From Desulfobacteraceae bacterium (GTDB taxonomy: Bacteria > Desulfobacterota > Desulfobacteria > Desulfobacterales > Desulfosarcinaceae): 49,729 nt of DNA. Below the pieces are notes generated by a model. It did no database searches and was not told the DNA's origin. It worked only from the letters and a program-made list of their open reading frames with translations. The DNA lies in NCBI GenBank assembly GCA_027068085.1, contig JAMOUQ010000011.1, positions 1-49,729 on the forward strand. The letters are read 5' to 3'. The number at the start of each line of letters is the position of its first letter. Positions within the stretch are counted from its first letter, which is position 1. The position numbers and the translations under genes are program-made. Positions 8,643 to 17,410 of this stretch are shown one piece after another.

Positions 8643-10748
8643 TCAGGCCAGGCTCATGGCCACCAGCTCGGCTATGTCCAGGGTCCTGATCTCTTCTTCT
8701 TTTTCCAGCTCCTTCATGCCGTCTTCGATCATGGTCAGGCAGAAGGGGCAGCCCACGGCCACGCTTGATACCTGTTGGCGGACAATTTCTTCCGTGCGCT
8801 CCAGGTTGATGCGCTTGCCGATGTTTTCTTCCATCCACATTCTTCCGCCTCCCGCCCCGCAGCAGAAACTTTCCTGTCCGCAACGTTCGAGTTCCTTGAA
8901 AGAGCCCTGACAAACGTCCTTCAGGATTGAACGCGGCTGGTCAAAGACGTTGTTGTACCTGCCCAGATAGCACGGATCGTGGTAGGTCAGGGCACCGCTT
9001 ACAGAAGGCTTCAGCCTGATCCGGCCCTCACTGATCAGGCGGGCAATGAACTGGCTGTGGTGAATCACCTCGTAGTTGCCTCCCATCTGGGGATACTCGT
9101 GCTTGAGGGTGTTGAGACAATGGGGGCAGGCGGTGATGATTTTCTTGACCCCGTAATTGTTGAGGGTTTCTATGTTTTCCTGGGCCATCATCTGGTAGAG
9201 CATCTCGTTGCCCGCCTTGCGGGCGAAATCGCCGGTACATTTTTCTTCGGTGCCCAGAATGGCGAAGCTGACACCGGCTTTTTGCAGGATCTGCGCCAGG
9301 GCTTTGGAGACTTTCTTGGAGCGATCGTCGAAAGATCCGGCGCAGCCCACCCAGAACAGGTACTCCACGTCGGAATCCTCGGCCATGGTCTTTACCTCCA
9401 GACCTTCGGCCCAGTCGGCCCGCTTGTCGTAGCCGATGCCCCAGGGATTGCCGTTGCGCTCCAGGCCCTTGAGGGCCGGGTTGAGCTCCTTGGGATAGGC
9501 CTCTGCCATCAAGACCTGGCCCTGGCGCATGGCTATGATCCGGGGCACATGCTCGATGGTCACCGGGCAGACTTCTTCACAGGCCCGGCAGGTGGTGCAG
9601 GCCCAGAGGGTATCTTCGCCGATCACCTCTCCCACCAGCTGTTTCTGACTGTTGAGACCGCTTATCTTCTCCTTGATCTTTTCGGCCTCCTGCTGGTCCC
9701 GGCATTGTTCCAGCTGCCGGACCAGCTCGGCGCGCTTGATAATGTTGTCCGCGTTTTCCAGCAGCTCATGCTTGAGGTGATCGTTGAACTCGAACAGGTT
9801 GAGGGGCTTGTCGGTAACGTAGGCCGGACAGACGTCCTTGCAGCGGCCGCACTCGGTGCAGGTGTAAAGGTCGAGCCCCTGCTTCCAGGTGAGCTGGTGG
9901 ATATGGTTGAGCCCCAGGGTCTCGTTTTCCCAGGCGTCCTCGTCTTCCAGGTCGAGCAGTTTCGGTTTGTCGTGTGGATAGTCGAGGCTTTTGAAAAAAA
10001 CGTTGGGCAGGGCGGTGATGACATGGAAGTGCTTGCCCAGCGGCAGGATGTTCAGAAACGTGAGCTGGGTACATATGTGCAGCCAGAACATGGCCTGCAT
10101 CAGACCGTCCAGGGCCGGCTGCCCGAGGCCACCGATCAGGGAGGCGGCGGCTCTTGCCACCGGCGTCCAGGCAAATTCCGGGCCGTAGCCGGGATGATTG
10201 AGGTAACTGATCCCTGCGGCATGGTAGATATTTACCAGGTTGCAGCGGGCACCGTCGTACAGAAGATCGGATATCATCAGGATGCCGATCATCGCCAGCA
10301 CCAGGTAGGCCTCGAAGGAATTGTGCAGCCTCTTGGGTTTGATCACCGCCCGGCGGTAAATGGCGTAAAGCACCATCACCAGGACGATGCCCTCCATGAT
10401 ATCCTTCACCACCAGGTAGAGGTACCCCAAAAGATTTTCGTGGCCAAAGACCGGAAGCCGGAAACCTTCCTGGAAACCCTCGCCATAGAGCATCAGGCTG
10501 CGGATCAGCAGTACGCAGAAACCCCAGAATATGAAAGCGTGCATTATGCCCGAGCTGCGCTCCCTGGCCCGGCCCACCAGCCGTTTCTGACCGATGGCGA
10601 TCACCACCAGGTTTACCAGGCGGTCCTTGATACGGTTGAACCTGTCGGCCGGCTCAAGGGCCATCAGCAATTTGATCCTGCCGGTCATGGTCCGTGCGAA
10701 CACCGCCAGCGCAACCAGAATCAGGAAAGACATCAGGTATGGATTCAT
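8643..10748 (-). CDS. Membrane Fe-S oxidoreductase with HdrC/HdrD-like domains (likely EtfAB:quinone link)
   Basis: About 701 residues. The N-terminal third has several membrane helices (residues ~1-260) resembling the NarI/DsrM-type heme b domain. Two [4Fe-4S] motifs follow (CTECGRCKDVCPA and CTTCRACEEVCPV), then two CCG-type HdrD modules ending in CCGAGGGRMW. This is the architecture of the membrane oxidoreductase encoded beside EtfAB in fatty-acid- and benzoate-degrading anaerobes, thought to pass electrons from reduced ETF to (mena)quinone. The frame is open to 10820, but ATG 10748 (MNPYLMSF) has GAGGTG just upstream and gives the usual N-terminus. It is the last gene of the bam-etf operon, following etfA by ~140 bp. 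The role is family knowledge; the direction of electron flow is inference. Confidence 0.88.
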   Translation of the reverse strand: MNPYLMSFLILVALAVFARTMTGRIKLLMALEPADRFNRIKDRLVNLVVIAIGQKRLVGRARERSSGIMHAFIFWGFCVLLIRSLMLYGEGFQEGFRLPVFGHENLLGYLYLVVKDIMEGIVLVMVLYAIYRRAVIKPKRLHNSFEAYLVLAMIGILMISDLLYDGARCNLVNIYHAAGISYLNHPGYGPEFAWTPVARAAASLIGGLGQPALDGLMQAMFWLHICTQLTFLNILPLGKHFHVITALPNVFFKSLDYPHDKPKLLDLEDEDAWENETLGLNHIHQLTWKQGLDLYTCTECGRCKDVCPAYVTDKPLNLFEFNDHLKHELLENADNIIKRAELVRQLEQCRDQQEAEKIKEKISGLNSQKQLVGEVIGEDTLWACTTCRACEEVCPVTIEHVPRIIAMRQGQVLMAEAYPKELNPALKGLERNGNPWGIGYDKRADWAEGLEVKTMAEDSDVEYLFWVGCAGSFDDRSKKVSKALAQILQKAGVSFAILGTEEKCTGDFARKAGNEMLYQMMAQENIETLNNYGVKKIITACPHCLNTLKHEYPQMGGNYEVIHHSQFIARLISEGRIRLKPSVSGALTYHDPCYLGRYNNVFDQPRSILKDVCQGSFKELERCGQESFCCGAGGGRMWMEENIGKRINLERTEEIVRQQVSSVAVGCPFCLTMIEDGMKELEKEEEIRTLDIAELVAMSLA

Positions 10749-10887
10749 GGGCACCTCATGATAATTGATAAAGATAGCAAATCCTTCGCCGGCCCCGGGA
10801 TCATAACCAGAGCCGGCCACCTGCCGGGCAGCGGAAGGACAAATCTCATGGCTGTCACCATGCTGCCCGCCAGGATGGATCCCCGGC

Positions 10888-11847
10888 TCAGCTTCTGACT
10901 TTCTTCAGCTCTTCCTTCAGGATCGGCACGACTTCGAACAGATCGCCGACGATGCCGTAGTCGGCAATATTGAAAATCGGTGCCTCGGGATCCTTGTTGA
11001 TTGCCAGGACCACCTTGGAACCGCTCATGCCGGCCAGGTGCTGGATGGCACCGGAGATTCCTACGGCGATGTAAAGGCTGGGAGCCACTATCTTACCGGT
11101 CTGGCCGACCTGCTTGTTGTGGGGCATGAAGCCGGCATCCACCATGGCCCGGGACGAACCGAAGCCGGCGTTGAGGTCATCGGCAAGTTCCTTCACCAGG
11201 GCGATGCCTTCCTCGTTGCGGGCGCCACGGCCCACCGAGACAACCACGTCGGCATCGGCCAGGTCGATCTCGCCGCTGGCGTCGGAAACCAGCTCCTTGA
11301 TCACGGCCTTCAGGTCCGGAGCCGGAATATCCAGTTTCACCACGTTTTCCGTTCCGCCGATCGATTCATCAGCCTCGAAGGCGCCGGCGCGGACAACGGC
11401 CACCAGCTTGTCGGTGTTGACCTTGACCTTCTGGACCACCTTATTGGTGATAGCCGGCCGGACCACCTGAAAAGCGCCGTTGTCGGCGGCCACCTCGGTG
11501 ATTTCCGAAGCGCAGGCCGCATCGAGCTGAGCGGCCACCCTGGGGGCCGCCGCCTTGCTGCTTTCAGAAAAGCCGAACAAGATCAGGTCGGCGCCGAACT
11601 GCCTGGCTGCATCCACCACGCAGGCGGCATAAGGTCCGGCCGAAAACAGTTCCAGCCCGGCATCATCGGCAATATACTGGGTATCGGAACCGGCCTTGAC
11701 CAGTTCCGGGACAAGGCCCTCGATATTGCTGCCGATGGCCACCACGGCGGCCTCGGCACCAATGGCCTTGGCTTTCGACAACAGTTCGGCAGTGCTGCTT
11801 TTGAGCACACCCTGTTTGATTTCCGCAACTACGAGAACTTTAGCCAT
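10888..11847 (-). CDS. etfA: Electron transfer flavoprotein, alpha subunit
   Basis: 319 residues with the C-terminal FAD-binding ETF-alpha signature: [51 protein letters not shown] and [20 protein letters not shown]. The N-terminal domain is the ETF alpha/beta Rossmann-like fold. EtfAB accepts electrons from acyl-CoA dehydrogenases such as glutaryl-CoA dehydrogenase. It follows etfB by 35 bp and precedes the membrane Fe-S protein gene, giving a complete ETF-to-membrane module. I see no sign of the longer ferredoxin-bearing ETF-alpha of the bifurcating type. Confidence 0.97.
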   Translation of the reverse strand: MAKVLVVAEIKQGVLKSSTAELLSKAKAIGAEAAVVAIGSNIEGLVPELVKAGSDTQYIADDAGLELFSAGPYAACVVDAARQFGADLILFGFSESSKAAAPRVAAQLDAACASEITEVAADNGAFQVVRPAITNKVVQKVKVNTDKLVAVVRAGAFEADESIGGTENVVKLDIPAPDLKAVIKELVSDASGEIDLADADVVVSVGRGARNEEGIALVKELADDLNAGFGSSRAMVDAGFMPHNKQVGQTGKIVAPSLYIAVGISGAIQHLAGMSGSKVVLAINKDPEAPIFNIADYGIVGDLFEVVPILKEELKKVRS

Positions 11848-11882
11848 GATATCGTTTCCCCTGTCTTCAATCGGGTTGTCGG

Positions 11883-12665
11883 TTAAATAACCTTGGCTTC
11901 ACTTGCCAGCAGTTCCACCACCTGGGCGGTAACTTCGGCAGGATCGCCTTCGAATTTACGCCCGCCGCTGCGCTTTTCCGATTCCATGAACTCGATTACT
12001 TCCGACTTGGGCGCGGCACAGCCGATTTCCTCGGCCGATGTTCCCAGGGCCGCCAGGTCCATGACTTCGATCTTCTTTTTCTTGGCCATCATCAGGCCGC
12101 GCATCTGGGGCAGGCGCGGTTCGTTGATACTGACATCCACGGTTATCACCGCCGGCAGTTCGACCTCGACTATCTCGGTTCCCGCGTCCCCGGCCCGGGA
12201 AACCTTCAAGTGTTTGTCGTCAATTACCTCAACGCCGATCACGTTGCTGACGCACGGAAGCCCGAGGTATTCGGCCAGAATTATGCCGGTCTGCCCGTTG
12301 TCGGTGTCCTGGGCCTGCTTGCCGGTGATCACCAGATCGTAATCGCCCTGCTCGAAAACCTTCTGCAGCACGCGGGCATAGATGAAGGAATCGGCCTTGT
12401 CCAGGGCCGGATCCTCGATGTGGATGCCCCTTTCGATCCCCATGGCGTAACAGCGCCGGATGATGTCGGTGTTATCCCCGCCGCCGATGCTCACCAGGGT
12501 GGTCTCGGCCCCTGTCTGCTCTTTGAGCTGGACCGTGGTCTCCACCGCGTTTTCGTCCCAGGCGTTGATGACGTACTGCAGGCCGTCTTCAACAATGGCG
12601 CCGTCCTTGACGTGGATGTTAAGTTCCACGTCGACCACTTTTTTGACTGTCGTTAAGATTTTCAA
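11883..12665 (-). CDS. etfB: Electron transfer flavoprotein, beta subunit
   Basis: 260 residues matching ETF-beta: N-terminal KILTTVKKVVDVE, INAWDENAVETTVQLKEQ, the ADP/AMP-site region ITGKQAQDTDNGQTGIILAE, and the beta signature LPAVITVDVSINEPRLPQMR. It starts with TTG, with GGAGG 5-8 nt upstream. It lies 13 bp downstream of fdhD in the operon and 35 bp upstream of etfA. Coupling ETF genes to bam genes suggests the ETF serves the lower benzoyl-CoA pathway. Confidence 0.97.
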   Translation of the reverse strand: MKILTTVKKVVDVELNIHVKDGAIVEDGLQYVINAWDENAVETTVQLKEQTGAETTLVSIGGGDNTDIIRRCYAMGIERGIHIEDPALDKADSFIYARVLQKVFEQGDYDLVITGKQAQDTDNGQTGIILAEYLGLPCVSNVIGVEVIDDKHLKVSRAGDAGTEIVEVELPAVITVDVSINEPRLPQMRGLMMAKKKKIEVMDLAALGTSAEEIGCAAPKSEVIEFMESEKRSGGRKFEGDPAEVTAQVVELLASEAKVI

Positions 12666-12678
12666 AACGTCCTCCTGT

Positions 12679-13515
12679 CTATTTAGGCTCGCTAACGTTT
12701 TTTCTGCCTACGATGCGGTCTTGACCGCAGAATATGATCAATTCGGAGTCATCGAAAGCACTGGCTATGGTCATGTTCAGGCTGCGGCCCATGGCCACTG
12801 CCAGGGCCGTGGGACGCGATTTGCTCACCAGCACCTGCAGCCGGGCCCGGGCCGCCTTCTGCACCAGTTCGAAGCTGATCCGCGAAGACATGGCCAGCAG
12901 GCGGGCACCTTCCAGGGAGCCTTCCATGAAAGCCTTGCCCACGGCCTTGTCAAGGGCGTTGTGCCGGCCGACGTCTTCGGCAAAAGAGAGCTCCTCCAGA
13001 TTGCGGTCGAAAATAAGGGCCGCGTGGGAGCCCTTGGTCCGCGGGTAATAGCTCTGGCTTTGAAACAGCCTCGACAGACAGCCGAAAAGCCGTCCGGCCT
13101 CGACCGTAAAGTCGTCGACAGCGACCTCCAGTTTCTGATAGAGGTCCCTGACCATCTCCTTGCCGCAGATGCCGCAGCTCGTCTGGCTGACGAAACTCCT
13201 GCGTTCCAGAATATCGCCTATTTTTGCCAGCCGCTCCGGCCGAAGCCGCACCTCCACCACGTTGGGGTCGAGGTCCCGGCAGTAACCCAGGGTCAGAAAA
13301 TCGTCCCGCCCGTCCACCAGGCCTTCACCCAGGCAGAATCCGGCGGCATGAAACAACTCGCTTCCGGGGGTACGCATCACAACCGAAAAAGGCCTGCCCT
13401 CGACCCTGATCAGAAGCGGCTCTTCACCGATAAGCTCCAGGGCCGCCTCCCTTACGGTGCCGCCCGCAATCTTCACAGCCTCGTATGTCTCGGTATTCTT
13501 GGCCTCGTTCAACAA
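12679..13515 (-). CDS. fdhD: FdhD-family sulfurtransferase (molybdenum/tungsten cofactor sulfuration)
   Basis: 278 residues. The double-Cys loop TSCGICGKEM (around residues 116-125) is the FdhD active motif that carries the transferred sulfur. Other signatures are RTPGSELFHAAGFCLGEGLV, FAEDVGRHNALDKAVG, MSSRISFELVQKAARA and KSRPTALAVAMGRSLNMT. FdhD sulfurates the bis-MGD cofactor of formate dehydrogenases. No formate dehydrogenase gene is seen here, but the operon encodes BamB, a tungsten-bis-pterin enzyme, so a role in maturing BamB is an attractive inference. It starts with TTG (second codon also TTG) and lacks a strong ribosome site. It lies between bamI and etfB. Confidence 0.9.
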   Translation of the reverse strand: MLNEAKNTETYEAVKIAGGTVREAALELIGEEPLLIRVEGRPFSVVMRTPGSELFHAAGFCLGEGLVDGRDDFLTLGYCRDLDPNVVEVRLRPERLAKIGDILERRSFVSQTSCGICGKEMVRDLYQKLEVAVDDFTVEAGRLFGCLSRLFQSQSYYPRTKGSHAALIFDRNLEELSFAEDVGRHNALDKAVGKAFMEGSLEGARLLAMSSRISFELVQKAARARLQVLVSKSRPTALAVAMGRSLNMTIASAFDDSELIIFCGQDRIVGRKNVSEPK

Positions 13516-13596
13516 TCGACTATCCCGTGAAAGATACGGCGGCCTCTATCGGCCATCATGACCCGTCACAGGTCATGCCTTCCGGTTTCCGGGTCA

Positions 13597-14187
13597 TCAA
13601 GAAGACGGAAACGCCAGGGATTCGGTCAAGACGAATGCCGCCTGAAGGTACGATGTCGGGCAAAGCGGAAAGCATTCCTTGCAATCGGGGCACTCCTTGG
13701 CGGCGATTTCCGGGATAAAGCTTATCTCTTTGCGGATGCCCCTGTCAATGAACCCGACGGCGTATTTCTGTTTCACCTCGGCGCAGTACCTTACGCATAG
13801 CCCGCAATGGATACAAAATGAAGCCTCTTTTTCGAAACGGTTCCGGTCGGCGCCGTATTCTTCGGCAAGCTGACGAAGCTTGAAGGAATCGGGCGCGTGG
13901 GCCAGCAGCAGCTCGATGATCATCTTGCGGATACGATCGATCTTTTCCGAGCGGGTCGTCACCACCAGGCCGTCGGCAGCCAGAAAGACACAGGCCACAA
14001 CCAGTTTCTTCCGGCCGCGCTCTTGGACTTCCACGATGCACAAACGGCAGGCCCCGAAAGGCTCCAGCTTGTCGTGATGGCAAAGGGTGGGAATTTCGAT
14101 ACCTGCGGACCGGGCGGCCTCCAGGACGGTCATCCCCTCTTCGGCCCTGACTTCTTTACCGTCGATCTTGAGAATGATTTCGCTCAT
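13597..14187 (-). CDS. bamI: BamI: NuoG-like N-terminal Fe-S subunit of the benzoyl-CoA reductase complex
   Basis: 196 residues equal to only the N-terminal part of NuoG/HydA. A plant-type [2Fe-2S] domain has CHHDKLEPFGACRLCIVEV and a later Cys, followed by a ferredoxin-like region with FCIHCGLCVRYCAEV and CPDCKECFPLCP. Its ATG overlaps the upstream bamH stop (ATGA), so the longer open frame to 14406 is not real. In the known Bam complex, subunits G-I form a NuoEFG-like module. I assign G, H, I by gene order (NuoE-, NuoF-, NuoG-like); the letters could differ by author. It probably relays electrons between flavin and Fe-S clusters in the soluble complex. Confidence 0.85.
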   Translation of the reverse strand: MSEIILKIDGKEVRAEEGMTVLEAARSAGIEIPTLCHHDKLEPFGACRLCIVEVQERGRKKLVVACVFLAADGLVVTTRSEKIDRIRKMIIELLLAHAPDSFKLRQLAEEYGADRNRFEKEASFCIHCGLCVRYCAEVKQKYAVGFIDRGIRKEISFIPEIAAKECPDCKECFPLCPTSYLQAAFVLTESLAFPSS

Positions 14188-16109
14188 TTTGTTTTGCTCT
14201 TTCTGATGATTCGGTCTTCTTCGGCAACAGGCTCCGGAACCGGCCGGCCGGAAATCTTGGTAACCGCCCCGAAACGATCCGGGCAGACTTCGAAGCAGGT
14301 TCCGCACTTGGTGCACTTTTCCTGATCGATGATATGAATCTTTTTCTTGCCGCCATCGATGGCATCCACCGGGCACTTGCGGAGGCAGATCCCGCAGGCC
14401 TTGCATTTTTCCGGATCGATATAATAGGAGACCAGCTCACGGCAGGAAAGTGCCGGGCAGCGCTTTTCCTTGATGTGGGCCTCGTACTCGTCCCGGAAGT
14501 AACGCAGAGTGCTGAGAAAAGGATTGGGCGCACTCTTGCCCAGGGCGCACAGGGAGGCCTCGATGGCCGTCTCCGACAGTTCTTCCAGCAACTCGATGTC
14601 GCCTTCCTTGCCCTTTCCCTGAGTAATGTCGGTCAGGATCTTTAGCATCTGGCGCAGGCCTTCGCGGCAGGGCACGCACTTGCCGCACGATTCATCGGTT
14701 AGAAACTCGATGAAGTACCGGGCGACATCCACCATGCAGGTGTCTTCGTCCATGACGATCATGCCGCCGGAACCCATCATGGAGCCGGCCTTGGTCAGCT
14801 CGTCAAAACCGACCTGCAGGTCGAGCATCTGTTCGGGTATGCATCCCCCTGAGGGACCGCCGGTCTGAACGGCCTTGAACTTCCTGCCGCCGGGAATACC
14901 GCCGCCTATCTTGTAAATGATGTCCCGCAGGGTTATTCCCATGGGGACTTCCACCAGGCCGGTATTGTTGATCTTGCCCACCAGGGAGAAAATCTTGGTC
15001 CCCTTGGACCCTTCGGTCCCGATACTGGTAAACCAGTCTGCGCCCTTGTTGATTATCAACGGTACGTTGGCCCAGGTTTCCACGTTGTTCAGCACGCTGG
15101 GACGATTCCAGAGCCCCTTTATATTGGAACGGATGTACTTGGGACGCGGCTCTCCCACCCGGCCCTCCAGGGCGGTCATCAGGGCGGTCGACTCACCGCA
15201 GACAAAGGCGCCGGCTCCCCTGTGGACTTTTACGACGAAATCGAAACCGGAGCCGAGGATGTTCTCACCCAGCAGGCCGTATTGCTCGGCCTGCTCTATG
15301 GCCAGGGTCACGTTTTCAACTGCCAGGGGATATTCCTGGCGGACGTAGATATAGCCTTCGCGGGCACCGATGGCATAGCCGCCGATGATCAGCCCCTCCA
15401 GGATGGAATGGGGATTGCCCTCCAGCAGGGCCCTGTCCATGAACGCGCCCGGGTCGCCCTCATCGGCGTTTACGATGACGTACTTCGTCTTGTCGGGAGC
15501 ATTGCGCGAACCTTCCCACTTGATCCCTGCCGGAAAGCCGGCCCCGCCCCGGCCCCGCAGGTTGGATTTTTTCACCTCTTCCAGTACTTCCACGTCGCTC
15601 ATCCGGAAAAGGGCCTTGGCCAGGGCGCTATAGCCGCCCAGAGCCAGGTAGTCGTCGATACTCTTGGAATTGATCTTTATATTGTTTGAAATGATGGTGC
15701 GTTCCTGGTTGCTGTAAAAGGGGATGTCGGACTCGTGGGCCGCCTTTTCGCCGGTATTGGGGTCTTCGTAGAGCAGGCGTTCGACCACCTTCTTTCCCAC
15801 AATGGTCGTGGATACTATTTCCGGCACATCCTCCGGGGTGACCTGAAGATAACATATCTGTTCCGGGTAAATAACCACCACCGGTCCCCTCTCACAAAAT
15901 CCCGGGCACCCGGTTCCCTTTGTCTCCACACTGGCCGCCAGGTTCTGTTTTTCTATCTCCTGCTCGAAGGCATTTATTACTTCCCTGGCCCCGGAGGCAA
16001 GACAACCGGCACCGGCACAAACTGAAATACAGGGAGCGTTCGGGTCTCTCTTGGACAGTAAGTCTTGCCTGAACTTTTCCAGTTCTTCAGGCGAATTAAA
16101 CCGCGCCAT
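14184..16109 (-). CDS. bamH: BamH: NuoF-like flavin/NADH-binding subunit of the benzoyl-CoA reductase complex
   Basis: 641 residues. Domains in order: a thioredoxin-like [2Fe-2S] domain (residues ~25-110, Cys pattern CAGAGC...CPGFC); the NuoF FMN/NADH domain with GRGGAGFPAGIKW and NADEGDPGAFMDR; the SLBB region; the N3-type cluster motif ESCGKCVPCREGLRQM; and a C-terminal two-cluster ferredoxin domain (CKACGICLRKCPVDA, CTKCGTCFEVCPD). An AGAGGA box precedes the ATG, and the gene starts 9 bp after bamG ends. By family knowledge this is where NAD(H) would exchange electrons in flavin-based bifurcation or confurcation proposed for the Bam complex. The extra N- and C-terminal Fe-S domains resemble those of bifurcating hydrogenase HydB. 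Confidence 0.92.
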   Translation of the reverse strand: MARFNSPEELEKFRQDLLSKRDPNAPCISVCAGAGCLASGAREVINAFEQEIEKQNLAASVETKGTGCPGFCERGPVVVIYPEQICYLQVTPEDVPEIVSTTIVGKKVVERLLYEDPNTGEKAAHESDIPFYSNQERTIISNNIKINSKSIDDYLALGGYSALAKALFRMSDVEVLEEVKKSNLRGRGGAGFPAGIKWEGSRNAPDKTKYVIVNADEGDPGAFMDRALLEGNPHSILEGLIIGGYAIGAREGYIYVRQEYPLAVENVTLAIEQAEQYGLLGENILGSGFDFVVKVHRGAGAFVCGESTALMTALEGRVGEPRPKYIRSNIKGLWNRPSVLNNVETWANVPLIINKGADWFTSIGTEGSKGTKIFSLVGKINNTGLVEVPMGITLRDIIYKIGGGIPGGRKFKAVQTGGPSGGCIPEQMLDLQVGFDELTKAGSMMGSGGMIVMDEDTCMVDVARYFIEFLTDESCGKCVPCREGLRQMLKILTDITQGKGKEGDIELLEELSETAIEASLCALGKSAPNPFLSTLRYFRDEYEAHIKEKRCPALSCRELVSYYIDPEKCKACGICLRKCPVDAIDGGKKKIHIIDQEKCTKCGTCFEVCPDRFGAVTKISGRPVPEPVAEEDRIIRKSKTK

Positions 16110-16118
16110 AATTTTCCT

Positions 16119-16571
16119 CTACTCGTAGCTTTTTAAGACCTCTTCTGTTTCGGCCGTAGTCATTTTACCGTAGGTCTTGCCGTCTATCTCAACGACAGGA
16201 CCCAGGGCGCAACAACCCAGGCAGTTTACCGTTTCCAGGCTGAACTTAAGGTCGAGGTCGGTCTCACCGGGGTTGATTCCGGTAAGTTCCCGGACCTTCG
16301 ACAGAATGCGGGTTGCACCCCGGACGTGGCAGGCGGTTCCCATGCAGATATGGATTCCGTGCCGGCCCTTGGGCACCAGGCTGAAGGCCTTGTAGAAGGT
16401 GGCGATGTGCTGAATGCGGGCCAGCGGAACATCCAGTCTCTGGCTGACCCTCTCCAGGGCCTCCTTGGGAAGCCAGTTGTTTTCGCTCTGGATATCCAGC
16501 AGGACCTGAATAAGCGAACTTGCCTCTGCCTGGTGGCGGTCAATTATCTGGTCGACTCTTTCCTTGTCCAT
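16119..16571 (-). CDS. bamG: BamG: NuoE-like [2Fe-2S] subunit
   Basis: 150 residues with the thioredoxin-like ferredoxin fold of NuoE. The four cluster cysteines are in HICMGTACHVRG and VNCLGCCALGPVV. The N-terminal helical part (LLDIQSENNWLPKEALERVSQ) and ATFYKAFSL also match NuoE. It sits 38 bp after bamF and 9 bp before bamH. It would form the small Fe-S partner of the NuoF-like BamH. The name follows gene order B to I. Confidence 0.9.
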   Translation of the reverse strand: MDKERVDQIIDRHQAEASSLIQVLLDIQSENNWLPKEALERVSQRLDVPLARIQHIATFYKAFSLVPKGRHGIHICMGTACHVRGATRILSKVRELTGINPGETDLDLKFSLETVNCLGCCALGPVVEIDGKTYGKMTTAETEEVLKSYE

Positions 16572-16609
16572 AAGCAGTGTCCCAATCTTGTGGCTGTAAC
16601 AGGCACGTA

Positions 16610-17380
16610 CTAAGCCAGGGCGTAACGCTTTTGGGCCTCGTCGTAGCGTACCAGGCCCTGGCGTGATGAACTGTTCATGTAACCTGAAATTTCCGACTGG
16701 TTCAGCCCCACGATTTCGGCCATCTCACCGGTGGTCATGGGTTTTTGGGCCAGCAGGAGCATGATCTGGCTCATGGCCAGCCGGTCACCGATCAGCTCCC
16801 GATAGAGACGGTCGAATTCCCGGCTGCCGTAAAATTCTTCGTAGGCCTCCCTGGTCTTGACCGGTATTCTGAAGCGTTCCCTTTCAACCAGTCTCAGATA
16901 GGGGACCAGCCGGCCTACGGCCTTTAGCCTCAGCCTGAGCTTTTCCGGATCGACGCCTTCGCTCTGACCGACAGGCCCCAAGGCCTTCACCTGCCCGACG
17001 AAACGGTTGACGCTTTCGGCCAGGATGTTGCCGTCGGCGGCCGACATGAATTCGATGTGCAGCCGTCCCGGATCCAGTCCCAGGTGTTCCTGCATTATCT
17101 TTTTGAATATAAGTACGTTACCAAAAGCATCGTAGTTGCCGTGGGTCACGTAGTTGCACTCGTTGAGCCGGCAGGCGCCGATAAAGACCCCGTCCTGCCC
17201 GCTGGCAAAAGCCTTTTGGATAAAGCCCAGGTCGACTCTGCCGGAACACATGACCCGTATGAACCTGATCTCGTCTGTATACTGTAGCCTGGAGACCCCA
17301 GCTAAATCTGCAGCCCCGTATGCTCACCAGTGGCAGACGAAACCAAGGATATTGGGCTTGAACTCAAGACCTGTACTCAT
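16610..17380 (-). CDS. bamF: BamF: MvhD-like selenoprotein (UGA at 17324-17326 = Sec19)
   Basis: Read through an in-frame TGA, the gene encodes 256 residues. The N-terminal 18 codons end in FVCHW, then TGA, then AYGAADLAGVSRLQY, which aligns with the MvhD pattern FLCNWCSYAGADLAGVSR, so the TGA replaces the second Cys. The rest has VMCSGRVD, GACRLNECNYVTHGNYDA and a C-terminal extension (residues ~170-256) with a winged-helix-like MTTGEMAEIVGLNQSEIS. The ATG at 17380 is 30 bp after bamE, with a GAAAGG box. A SECIS-like hairpin with loop GGTCT lies at 17285-17304. MvhD passes electrons to HdrA; here BamF would connect to BamE. A gene caller that ignores Sec would start wrongly at 17251. Confidence 0.9.
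17285..17304 (-). promoter_or_regulatory. SECIS-like hairpin of bamF
   Basis: On the minus strand, TAGC-TGG pairs with CCA-GCTA (one bulged G), enclosing loop GGTCT, the same apical sequence as the E. coli fdhF SECIS element. The stem begins 19 nt after the UGA at 17324-17326, within the distance usual for bacterial SECIS. Both the sequence and the spacing support SelB-dependent insertion. Confidence 0.75.
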
Positions 17381-17410
17381 TGGCTTTGACCTTTCTTTTG
17401 TTGTGAACCG

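Noticed and set aside
8979-10898. A 639-codon open frame on the plus strand opposite the membrane Fe-S oxidoreductase gene
   Set aside because: GC-rich antisense shadow: His- and Gly-rich composition, no known motif, and the opposite strand encodes a clear protein with cluster motifs.
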